Below are positions 54,863 through 64,000 of a stretch of DNA of 64,000 bases, piece by piece (within the stretch, counting starts at the first letter, position 1; the number at the start of each line of letters is the position of its first letter). The stretch is from Dipetalonema caudispina (lineage: Eukaryota > Nematoda > Chromadorea > Rhabditida > Onchocercidae). The stretch covers positions 1-64,000 of the forward strand of contig JABVXV010000107.1 of NCBI GenBank assembly GCA_013365325.1, given 5' to 3'. The notes under the pieces were generated by a model that ran no database searches, was not told the origin of the DNA, and saw nothing but the letters and a program-made list of their open reading frames with translations. The position numbers and the translations under genes were made by a program.

Positions 54863-56300
54863 CTAAAATCGACCGCTGTAATAATTGGATGGAAATTCGA
54901 CTCGGTATTGTCCTTCACCTTGTGCCATTGCCAGATAACCTGCATTCGGTACCACATTCCATCTCAGTACAAGCGTCACATTTTTGTGATTCAACAGATT
55001 TGTACCATCATCCATAAAGTAGTATTTCGGTGTAATACTCTCCTCATGTATCATAGACCAATCGCCACGTCTCAAGACTTTATCCCAGAGTACGATCTGT
55101 AGTAATCATAGCAGAATCTTAGTTTTAAGGTAAGAAAAAATCCATTGCAATATAGGAAAAAATTCGTTTGCAATAAAATTCATTACAGAAATATGAAGTA
55201 GATTATATATCTTGTCTTGGAAAAAGTACTTCATTTTTTCTCTCAAATTATAGCCAACATTTGGCATTCAATTTTGCAATAAGTGTTTTTATGTCCTCAA
55301 TCTCACGCATTCTTTTTCTTCCATATTCGGCAACGATATGTGCCTCCTCTAAAGAAAATCTAACTTATATAAAAGTTAGTGACTTTTTCCCATTCGCTTG
55401 TTTACCCCTGATATAATTTTTACTGATGGAATGCGAATAAATAGTAGAAGGAACTGCAAAATCTGTAACATGGTTAAAATTAGAAATTTTTAAGTAAAAA
55501 TACCGGAGAGAAATTAATTACATCCCCTCCCCCCTCCTTGCTCCTCTTATCACTCGTTCTGTTCCATCAAATAAGCTTTTTCTACTTCCAAAATACGAAA
55601 ATTTCAGTTATTATTTACCAGTCTTATCTTACTTGAATTTTCCTCGAATCTCATATCGTATTTACTCCCACCACTTTTTCTTGTGCCCTTCCTTATGCTT
55701 AAACGATCACAAAGCATTTGGATAGTTAAAGCAATATGATAACTGTAATAGGTGGAATAGCTATATTGCAGAAAAGTTTCATTTTTTTTCAAATTCAAAA
55801 TCCCACAGAGAACCTGAAATCTAAACGGTTTAATAAGACGAAAAACTACCTGATTCAGAGGTGTTTTTGGTGTACTGTACTCTGCTACCAAGAACAAAAA
55901 GATCTCTTTAACATTCCAATTAAACACCGGAGCAACATCAACTTTTATATTCAACTCTGCCATTACTACATCACTTCGTGAACCTTCCGATGCATAATCT
56001 ACGAAATTTTTCCTGAAACCCATCCCAGTACTTTTCAAAATTCGTAACTTCTCTATGTGAAAACTATAAGATATGTAACTTTTATTTCCTATCAGCTTTA
56101 GCTCTAAACTAAAGAGAAAAAGATGAAAAAGAAAGGAACTAATAGCAAGGAACTTACACGCGGACATTATTCGCGGACAAAGTAACCGGTGCCGAATTCG
56201 GTAACCAAACGGTAGATGCGAAAACACAAAATGTTAACGCTGATAAGACGGAAAGCACAAACGCAAATATTGCATTGGCACGTGCCCAGACCGTATGCAT
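54863..56300 (-). CDS. spcs-3: Signal peptidase complex subunit 3 (SPC22/23), 3 exons
   Basis: Predicted protein of 179 residues, against about 180 in human SPCS3. It is a type II membrane subunit of the ER signal peptidase, needed for signal-peptide cleavage. Exons: 56158-56300, 55850-56012, 54863-55096; phases agree at both joins. It starts MHTVWARANAIFAF, with one membrane helix at roughly residues 10-32, then a lumenal domain with FNWNVKEIFLFLVAEYST, NQIVLWDKV and PKYYFMDDGTNLLNHKNVT, then a WNVVPNAGYL block and the end SGRF. The KYYFMDDGTNLLNHKNVT stretch is close to the C. elegans protein as I remember it, which supports a nematode source. The start is preceded by CTCAG and five bases, a likely trans-splice acceptor. 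Intron 2 is 753 bases, long for this cluster. Confidence 0.97.
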
Positions 56301-56307
56301 TATGCCT
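56301..56307 (-). promoter_or_regulatory. Probable trans-splice acceptor of SPCS3
   Basis: GATCTCAG (AG at 56306-56307) ends five bases before the ATG. No cis donor for a 5' UTR intron is obvious, so spliced-leader addition is the simpler reading. Confidence 0.5.
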
Positions 56308-56944
56308 GAGATCACTTTGAAACACGTATTAAATCCAAATGATTAAAATTCGAATTTTACATAAATGCAAACAATCAAAACACGTATAAATCTTGTCATA
56401 GCTAATCAAATGTTAGTAACATTTGTCTACCTTCCTTACTTCAAGTTATTGTTAACCTCATACTGCTCTGAAATTATAGAATTATCGGAATATGAAATTT
56501 AGTAAAATATTGTCTCTCCCTATTTTAAATTTTAAATATAATACATGAATGTCTTTTCAAGAAAATTGATCCACTGTACCAAAGGGAAAGAGGAAATCAT
56601 AAGAATGTTAACAAATAAGTATGCAGTTAATAAATAAGCAAGCAGATCAATAATAAATGTCGATACAAACAGATGGCTGCAGAAATTTTCAAGAAACCGT
56701 GCTTCTAAACGGTAATAATAACGAACTGTTAATTCTTGAACTTTTTATTTTTATTTTTATATGCGCAGAAGCAAGAGCATCAATAATAATCTCAATAAAA
56801 TTAAAAACATGTAAAGTATTTTTTGCACATTTCTCAAAAAGATCTATCAACATGACTACCTTATATGGTGAAGATCATATCATGAATATCTTATCTAGTG
56901 AAAATCCTGTAGAAAACTGCAGGTGATGCTGAATTAACATAAGG
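56308..56944. other. Spacer between IDI and SPCS3
   Basis: About 640 bases containing the likely IDI 3' end. Short for a gene boundary and compatible with an operon spacer. A plus-strand frame at 56657-56926 has no recognised domain. Confidence 0.7.
56744..56755 (-). terminator. Overlapping AATAAA signals, IDI
   Basis: Two overlapping minus-strand hexamers about 190-200 bases past the IDI stop. Confidence 0.35.
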
Positions 56945-59052
56945 TCAATTTAGTCGATGTATCGTCCGGAAATCCCTTAATTCATCCAAACGATTCAAGT
57001 CATGCCACCAGTTTTGCAAAAAATTCTTTCGAACGAATAAATTAAACCATGGAGAGAATGAAGCTTCACCACCTGTAATGAAATGTATTGAAAAGAAAAA
57101 AACAGAAAAAACTTAAGGATCATTAATTGAAACAAAAGAAATGATGAAATCACCCATATCGATGCTTATCCATGTACCGAATATGCTCTGTTAAATAACA
57201 ATGAAATGCAACACAAGCAAAAAATGCACTGTTCTTGAATAATTACCGTGTGCATTTGAAAAAATTTAAAAAATGCACTTTTCAAGATTTCAGTCAACTC
57301 CTCCATTGATGAAACAACAGCTACTGCTTCAACTTCTTCCGGATTTGGCCTGATCTGTTTGGGGTCACAATTAAGCAAAACAATAACATAGTCAAGTTCA
57401 TGTTCGCCCCAGTTATCGTCATGCATTGCTTTATACAAAAAACGGCCCATGATCTGAAATACGCGACATTTTATCAATTCTAAAAAATTTGAAATGAAGT
57501 GTATATCATGCTTCGTTAGCTTCAACACAAACAAGATCCCAGTATAAAGTTACAGCAAACTCTCCTTAACCACCAATATGACAGTACCAAACCGGAAACC
57601 CACTGAAATTCATTGAAAAAAAAAAACTAATTTTCGAAATTCCCACCTTCATTTGATCAATGTCAACAGACTGAATGCCCAATTCATGATATAATTTTCT
57701 TCTAGCAGCCCTTCGAATTCCAACATTATTCTTATCAGTGCACATTTCATGTTCGTTCCATAATGGATGACTGCAACACGCATTTGTCCATACTGATGGG
57801 AATGTCATTTTCTGAGCAGCTCGCTTCTGCAGGATCATTTCATGATTTTCCGTGAACAGAAAAACGCTAAACGCACGATGCAGGGTTACTGGAAAAAGAA
57901 AAACCAGTAAAATAACTTGTAAGCAATACGGTTATTAGTTCTACTTATAATTTTTTTTAATACAGTGAATCTTAAATACTAATTTTTCTCATGAAACCCA
58001 ATCCTAACCTGTTGGCACTTAAATACACTATCACATACCTTCCAAACTTCAACGAAATCAAGAAGTTATATGCTCATATAACTAGCAGAGATCAAATAGT
58101 CCGAACGAATCGTAGTCCACCTAGCATTTAGATTAAAAGAGATAGGAAGACTACTTGTATAACAATGTCAAGCAATGGTAGATTCGTTTCCGATAATATC
58201 GTGAATAATTTCACCAAAAAATTGATATTTAAAATATTATATTCCTCCAGGAATACATCCTGTCAATACTCAACGAACTTTTGTTAGGATCGAATTCCTA
58301 TCTACCCATGAAGAAAATATAATTTACTTACCTGCGAAAATAACTTACATGTTTTGGCTGAGTGGCAGAACCCTTTGGATCCAGAACGCAAAGGATTATC
58401 ATTCTCATCAACAATGATACACTGTTCATTCAAATAATTATTCTGCATATTTAATACTGCCGATTTGAATAGATTATTCTTTTGCCTGAAGAAACATTGC
58501 ACCAATAATGGCAAATGGAAAGAAAAAAAAAAAGATATGCCTGCGAAATTCTGCAAAATATATAATTTTGAAATTCACTATGGTCGAGATTTACATTTTT
58601 CATTCCCATGTTCAAAAATCGTGGAGATGAACATTTACACACTCGAAAATCTGTGAATAATTTAAAGAGTCAGAACTTCTAAAAACCAAAAATTGCTACG
58701 CTTTTTAAAATCAACGATTGGTGTGAAATTTGATATTTTGAATGTTAGCTTTCCAGTAAAATTATTTAGATATCGCTAGAAGCAAATCCACTTTTACTTG
58801 ACATTGTAAGAGAGTTATTATTCCCTTCACTGCCTTATAGAAAGGGATAACAGCACAACTTAGGTAATAAAAATCAAACTATGCATTCGAATCTTAAAAA
58901 AACGACAAAATTACCTTAGCAAATTCTCTGAATACTTCTAACGAGATTCCTTGCTTTGCACGTTACACTGAATGATAAACAAGGAAAGCTATCAGTTAAA
59001 GGCTTAGGACAAAAATAAGCACTTACTTCAACAGTTTAGCCAAGGATGACAT
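56945..59052 (-). CDS. idi-1: Isopentenyl-diphosphate delta-isomerase (type I), 5 exons
   Basis: Predicted Nudix-fold enzyme of 235 residues (human IDI1 is 227-228) that interconverts isopentenyl and dimethylallyl diphosphate, supplying precursors for prenylation, dolichol and ubiquinone. Exons: 59027-59052, 58349-58485, 57647-57888, 57279-57453, 56945-57072. The protein opens MSSLAKLLKQKNNLFK, then NEQCIIVDENDNP, HRAFSVFLF and QKMTFPSVWTNACCSHPL (catalytic Cys at 92/93), then RRAARRKLYHELGI (Nudix-like helix), WGEHELDYV (catalytic and metal Glu at 152/154), SPWFN and the C-terminus IHRLN. The fourth exon's donor is a weaker GTGCAT at 57278, chosen because the consensus-like GTAATT at 57246 is out of phase with the last exon. 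No peroxisomal targeting end is seen. The gene sits 565 bases downstream of ANKZF1 and 644 upstream of SPCS3, all on one strand. Confidence 0.96.
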
Positions 59053-59617
59053 GTTGAGCTTTGTCGAGACTCGTTCAAAAAAGGCAGGACCCTGGAATGA
59101 ACAAGGTAAAATATGGCCAGTGCTTCTCAAACTTTCGAGTAGGAATAATGCTAAGCAAAGAATTCTGCTAGAACATGAATGTCTAACAGATTTTTCTCAT
59201 AGTCCTCACAGGAATATGATACTAACAGTCTAAACTCAAGGTAAAACAGTTTGCTAACCGTTAAGCGATTTGTAAAAATCATTGGTAAATCAAAATCCCT
59301 AACGCAATATACATTTCTCATCTTTATCCTTCTAGAAAAAATTTATGCCTTATGAAAATGCAAACATCGAAGAATTTATAACTTTAACTCGATTGAATTT
59401 TTAATCTTTCAAGCAGATAGTGCTTTCCACGTATAAATCATCTACTGATGAAAGGAAGTGAGAAAGTCTTAACAAGCAAGAGTATAACATATGTATTTCT
59501 TGTGCCACAAACACCAGCAAAATAGCTCTTCTTGGAAATTTTAAGCAAAATTTATTAAAGAAACTTGGATAAAGTAATCATTAAACAACAATAAAATAAA
59601 CTATTGCACTAAGATTA
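59053..59617. other. Spacer between ANKZF1 and IDI
   Basis: About 565 bases with a poly(A) signal close after ANKZF1. Compatible with an operon spacer. Confidence 0.7.
59551..59556 (-). terminator. Poly(A) signal AATAAA, ANKZF1
   Basis: A canonical hexamer on the minus strand about 60 bases past the ANKZF1 stop. In this A/T-rich DNA the hexamer is common, so position is the main support. Confidence 0.5.
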
Positions 59618-62600
59618 TTAGGATATAAGTTGAGGCGGATGTTCTTGTCGATGTTGTTGCAGGCACGCGAGTGAACAGAAACGATTATCACAATATTCGA
59701 AATGCTTGGGAAGCAGAACTGCACCACACTGAAGTAAAGCAATGAGTAAAAATGGTGCCAATAATGGCATTATAATTATAATTATAAGTCGCCACAAGGA
59801 GAACTGAACTAATGACAATTGTAATTACAATACTATAAGTGGCAGTAATCATGAAATAATGACAATAACAATATTGAATCATCAAGTATCACAATTTTAA
59901 ACATGAATCAGAAACTCAACTGCAGCTATAATTTTTTGTCTGTAGCGGATCAACTTCATTACCAAATAGGAACTGACCTTGAAACAACGATTACCATCAT
60001 TCTCGACAATTTTACAGCCTTTTTGCAAAGACGCAGCAAGTCGTCGTTCTGCAGCAAGAGCTCTTTTTTCCCGATCAGAAAGTGCCAAATATTTTTGACG
60101 TTGTTCCTGAAACAAACATGGTTACTTGCTCTGGAATTCCTGATATGTAAACAATAAATGATACTTTTTGAAAAAAGAAAAGAAAAGAAAAGTGTTATTG
60201 GAAAAAAGGCAAATTAATACCTGTTCTATCCTCTCTTGATGTTGAGCAACTTTTTTAGCTTTATCTCGTTGTTTTTTCTTTTCCCGTTGGATTCGCTTTT
60301 TCTCCGCCTCCTTCGCTAATTGTTCTTCACTCATTACCGCTAGTTCTGGTATTTGGCTAACATTCCAGTTGAAAGTGTCAGGATGTTCAGATCGAAATTT
60401 GCTAAACGCTTGACGAACTGTTCGATTTTGTGCGACCTAACACATTAAGTTTTGAAATTAAGAATAAATCTTGTTTCCCAGTATATTTCGACAGCTATGT
60501 TAATAAAATACTCCCAAATAAATCATTGAAAAATACCTGGTAAGGAACCTTCCCTTCATTGTCTTTTATCGTTGGATCACATCCAAACAATAACAACTCC
60601 TGAAAATTACTGAATAATTACACTGCTTCATAAGAGCAGACGAAAATGTATGAGATTCCTTAGTTACATCAATCACTAGTTTCATTCGTAAAAATGTTCA
60701 TCAAAAGATCAAAACACGATTACAATATGTGAACACGTACTTCAAGGATTTCCACTGTACCTCTTCTCGCCACAACATGTAGAAAAGTTGAAGACGCTGG
60801 TGGAAACCTCATTTCTCGGATGTATTTCAAGAAATCTTCCTTCCTTTCTTCGTTGCTTTCCAATAGTTGGTGTAACTTTGAAATCGAATTCAAGCGAATA
60901 GCAGCATACAAAGCCTGGGCATTTATCTTACTCAAAAGATTCGCCACTCCTTCTTGCTGCTTCGAATTTTCTTCTTCTTTCTAAAATACAAATGAAAAGA
61001 TCTCCAGTGAAAAACTCTGATAATAATAATTTCACGTTTGACTTCGAAAAACAGAAAAGAACCAAAGGATGAAAAGTAAAGTGTTGTTAAAGGGGATATG
61101 CAAAACAATTACAGGTCGACCAAAAATTCTATCTTTTCAGAATCCAAACCAATTTTGAAAATTCCGCATAATACATTATTTCCACTTCTTTGGGAAATTA
61201 CCTTCTGACTGCTACAAAAATGAACTGGAATAAAGATAAAGTTTACACTTGGTATATTCATCGCCACTTCACACTGTCGTTGTTTCGTTCCATCAGTGAT
61301 GTTATCATTATTATCTGATTCCAAAGAAGATTCACTGGACGGATATTTTCCTCCTGATATCCTGCGCCGAAATAATCGCGTCTGTTTCTTGCGTAACTTT
61401 TTAAGCCTTTCTTGCTCTTCATTGAAATCAACTACTGATCCGTGAGAACGAATGATTTCTACAAGCGTAATTTAATTGTAATTGTAATCCCACTAAAAAA
61501 ATTAAAGTTTTCAACTAATACTCATTAGCAATACCAACATAAATTTTTATTGATACGCAACTTAATGCCAAAATCATCTAATTCTGATTAGCACAAAGCA
61601 GCACTTGTTTACTCCAAATTGTGTAGGATATGTATATACATACATATATTTAATAAAAAGTATTGCAAAGTATCAGGAAATGAAGTTTGTAGATCAGAGA
61701 TCTTCAGACACCATATTAGATTTTAGAAGTCAAATAAGATGACTGTCACAAATCTGTCCATAGAATTTAACGTATTAAGAAATAAAAAGAAAAAGAAATG
61801 AGAGGGAAAAGGAATCAAAAAACATACTTAACCTTAACCATGTTCGCTGTAATTCGTCCACCGTTGGTCGGCGTGTTTCGAATGGTATTGTCCTCAAACG
61901 TTCATCGCTTTTTTCCAGTTTGAAATTTTTCGTTTGTTCAAAAAAGACATGTCTAAAATATAGTAAAAGAACTGTACTGTATGAACTTTTAATTTCATTT
62001 TCTTAAATAAAATCAAATTTTTTAGGATAATTTATTTATGAAAAGATATGTATTTTCAAATAATTAATTGAAGCTAAGTGTAAAAAGGAAATATTGAAAA
62101 TCAGTAGGAGCAATTAAATGCTATCTGACTGTAAATAATAAGAAAATGACAGCATCTCCATGTTGTTGCATATATTACCTAAGGCTTTAAACCCAATTAA
62201 AGCCATTTTTTCTACTGTGCACACTAATTGGCGGTTCGGCCGTCTAATGATGAATCTAGGCAATATATATATATATATATGACCTTTACTAGATGGGTCA
62301 GAACGTATCATGAACTTGACGATTAAATTGGATACATAGTACAGGACTCCAAATATTTAACTCTTACTTTGAAGTCATCATATTAAACACTGCCCAAGTA
62401 ACATTAACGAGGAAACGATGACATCACTAGGACATTAATTATACTCAATAATCATTGTCACCTCACGATTAACCAGACTAGTTATGTAGCAAAAAGCAAA
62501 AACTAGTTTGAAAGAAAAGAAAAAAGGAAAATATTATGTGTTATGCATAAAATTTATGTAATCTTTTTTTTAAATAATTTTGAAGGAGAAGAAAAAAAAG

Positions 62601-64000
62601 AAATATGTTACCTTAGCAACGTTGAACAACGCAAAAATATTAATGGACTTTGCTCCAATAACTTCGACCAACTCGCTAACAAACACTGAATTTCGTCTTT
62701 TAAAGCTTTTTCGTTATATCTAAGAAAAGATAAAGTAAGAACTTGGAAATTAAAAATTTGGAAAAAAAAGTATGAAACTTACAAGGTTTACATGATTTCA
62801 TATTTTTTTAATATTTCAACTAGCAAATGAATTAAATTGAATGGTTGGAAGGCTAGCACTGTATTATACTATCTGTAGTAGATGGCTTATTCCCATAAAA
62901 GAGCACTTTATTAGGTATTAGAGTAAATCTGCTCTTCTAATGTAAGATGTTTTAATGTATGCAACATATGATTCAATAATTAATGTATTTAATTTGAAAT
63001 GTCGTTTTATTATAAATAAGAGATATTTGTGGATGGAAAATTATTGGAGCTTGTTTACGCAAATGTCTTTTTTTTAAGGCAAATTCTGATGATACTACTA
63101 GGGAGAATTTTACCGTTTATAATACTATATTTAATTATTATATTGAACTACGTATTCAGCAACCGATTATAATCAATTAATATATCACTATTCGTTGAAA
63201 TTTTATTTTGATGAACAAGAATTGTTTCTGTTTGGATGCTAGACTTATCCCATACTCATTCTCATTGATCCTTAACTAGCTACAATTTTTCAAAATATTT
63301 CGGAAAATTTTAAACCTTCTCACAGAGGCACCAGCACTTTTCGCCGCAGATCCACGTGCATCGGATACTGATTGTGCTGTTCCCTGTTTCGCTCGGGTAA
63401 CATAACGATGGAAAGTCTTCTGTGCAATCAGTTTATGACTAAAATAAAATAGTAGATGAATTCATACGAAAATTCTCGTAAATCTCGCAACCTGACACAG
63501 ATCATTCAAATCGGAAACTACGCTTCTGCATCAGGAACTAATTTTATTGTATTTGATATTTCATGTGTAATATGGAAATAGACTCCCTTGCTGTTCGCAA
63601 TCTGTAATCCAGAAAGTTCAAACCAATGTTTAATCTTCCCATACATATGTCATAGTTTCCCTAGTTATACTTTATTTAGGAGTACCTGTACTATTATAGG
63701 CAAGGATTAAATCATTTCTTACTGGTAAATAAGTAAGGGTACAAAACTCTGGTAAGTCAAATGTGAATCTCGTAAGAATTACACAATTATGTCTTTTCGT
63801 TCCCTCAGCCAGAATGTTTCAGAATTCTAGATCTTAGATTACTAATTCTAGTGGACCAAAAATCCAGATCTTAGATTACTAATTCTAGTGGATTAAAAAT
63901 CTAAGTTTAAACAGATTGTACTCTTCACTTGACAGTAAGCAGACCTAACATTTGATACGAATTATTTCCATTATTCGAACTAATACTTACTTCCTGAAAA
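59618..64000 (-). CDS. ANKZF1 (vms-1): ANKZF1/Vms1 ribosome quality-control peptidyl-tRNA hydrolase, 5' end missing
   Basis: The family releases stalled nascent chains from 60S-tRNA complexes and binds p97/Cdc48. Visible exons: 63991-64000 (cut by the window edge), 63316-63438, 62612-62719, 61828-61952, 61247-61458, 60741-60980, 60537-60599, 60221-60436, 59978-60106, 59618-59728. The release-factor-like VLRF1 domain has FHRYVTRAKQGTAQSVSDAR, where the Gln of GTAQ is the catalytic position known in Vms1/ANKZF1. YNEKALKDEIQCLLASW and RTIPFETRRPTVDELQRTW follow. Ankyrin repeats come next (FLHVVARRGTVEILE, ELLLFGCDPTIKDNEGKVPY), then a Lys/Glu-rich helix, then REKRALAAERRLAASL, a VCP-interacting motif. 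The C-terminal zinc-finger-like segment has Cys/His ligand candidates in NRCFKCGA, YCDNRFCSLAC and QQHRQEH. The N-terminal C2H2 finger of the family would lie beyond the right edge. Confidence 0.95.
63829..63902. repeat. 37-bp tandem duplication in an ANKZF1 intron
   Basis: Copies at 63829-63865 and 63866-63902 differ by only a few bases near their ends. Both contain AGATCTTAGATTACTAATTC. Confidence 0.95.

Noticed and set aside
55604..56227. Single minus-strand frame of 207 codons over SPCS3
   Set aside because: It reads through two introns. Only the part at 55850-56012 is exon, in phase with its neighbours.
56657..56926. 89-codon plus-strand frame between IDI and SPCS3
   Set aside because: It overlaps the likely IDI 3' UTR, has no recognised domain and lacks splice support.

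Overview
The window reads as animal nuclear DNA from a nematode. Introns are mostly short with TTTCAG or TTTTAG acceptors. Several genes have an AG acceptor only 2 to 13 bases before the start codon, as expected for spliced-leader trans-splicing. The proteins are plainly animal, and the signal peptidase subunit resembles C. elegans SPCS3 especially closely from memory (it carries the stretch KYYFMDDGTNLLNHKNVT). The DNA is very A+T-rich, with long A/T runs and many microsatellites. I cannot name the species.

Layout. Bases 1 to about 41,700 are a simple-sequence desert: (ATT)n, (ATC)n, (TATG)n, (CA)n, (CT)n/(GA)n, poly-A/poly-T and one 100-N assembly gap inside a (TA)n tract. Only one coding exon there is reasonably convincing: a minus-strand first exon at 4182-4290 behind a strong splice acceptor. 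A few short islands of non-repetitive sequence (15.6-16.1k, 18.65-18.79k, 28.38-28.56k, 34.49-34.69k, 40.68-41.1k) look exon-like or like decayed coding sequence, but none could be identified.

Bases 41,743 to 64,000 hold five multi-exon genes, all on the minus strand. In transcription order: ANKZF1/Vms1 (ribosome quality-control peptidyl-tRNA hydrolase; its 5' part lies beyond the right edge), isopentenyl-diphosphate delta-isomerase, signal peptidase subunit SPCS3, deubiquitinase USP46/USP12, and a Slingshot-type cofilin phosphatase. I rebuilt exon structures by hand and checked that reading phases match across every junction; one Slingshot junction remains uncertain.

How they fit together. 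The products serve different housekeeping jobs: ribosome quality control, isoprenoid synthesis, ER signal-peptide removal, deubiquitination and actin dynamics. The first three lie within about 0.6 kb of each other on one strand, compatible with a nematode operon. From memory, the C. elegans homologues vms-1 and idi-1 lie on the same cosmid (K06H7), and spcs-3 and usp-46 are also on chromosome III, so the neighbourhood may be anciently conserved. A Slingshot gene is the surprise, because I recall no Slingshot orthologue in C. elegans. No tRNA, rRNA, CRISPR, intact transposon or virus was found.
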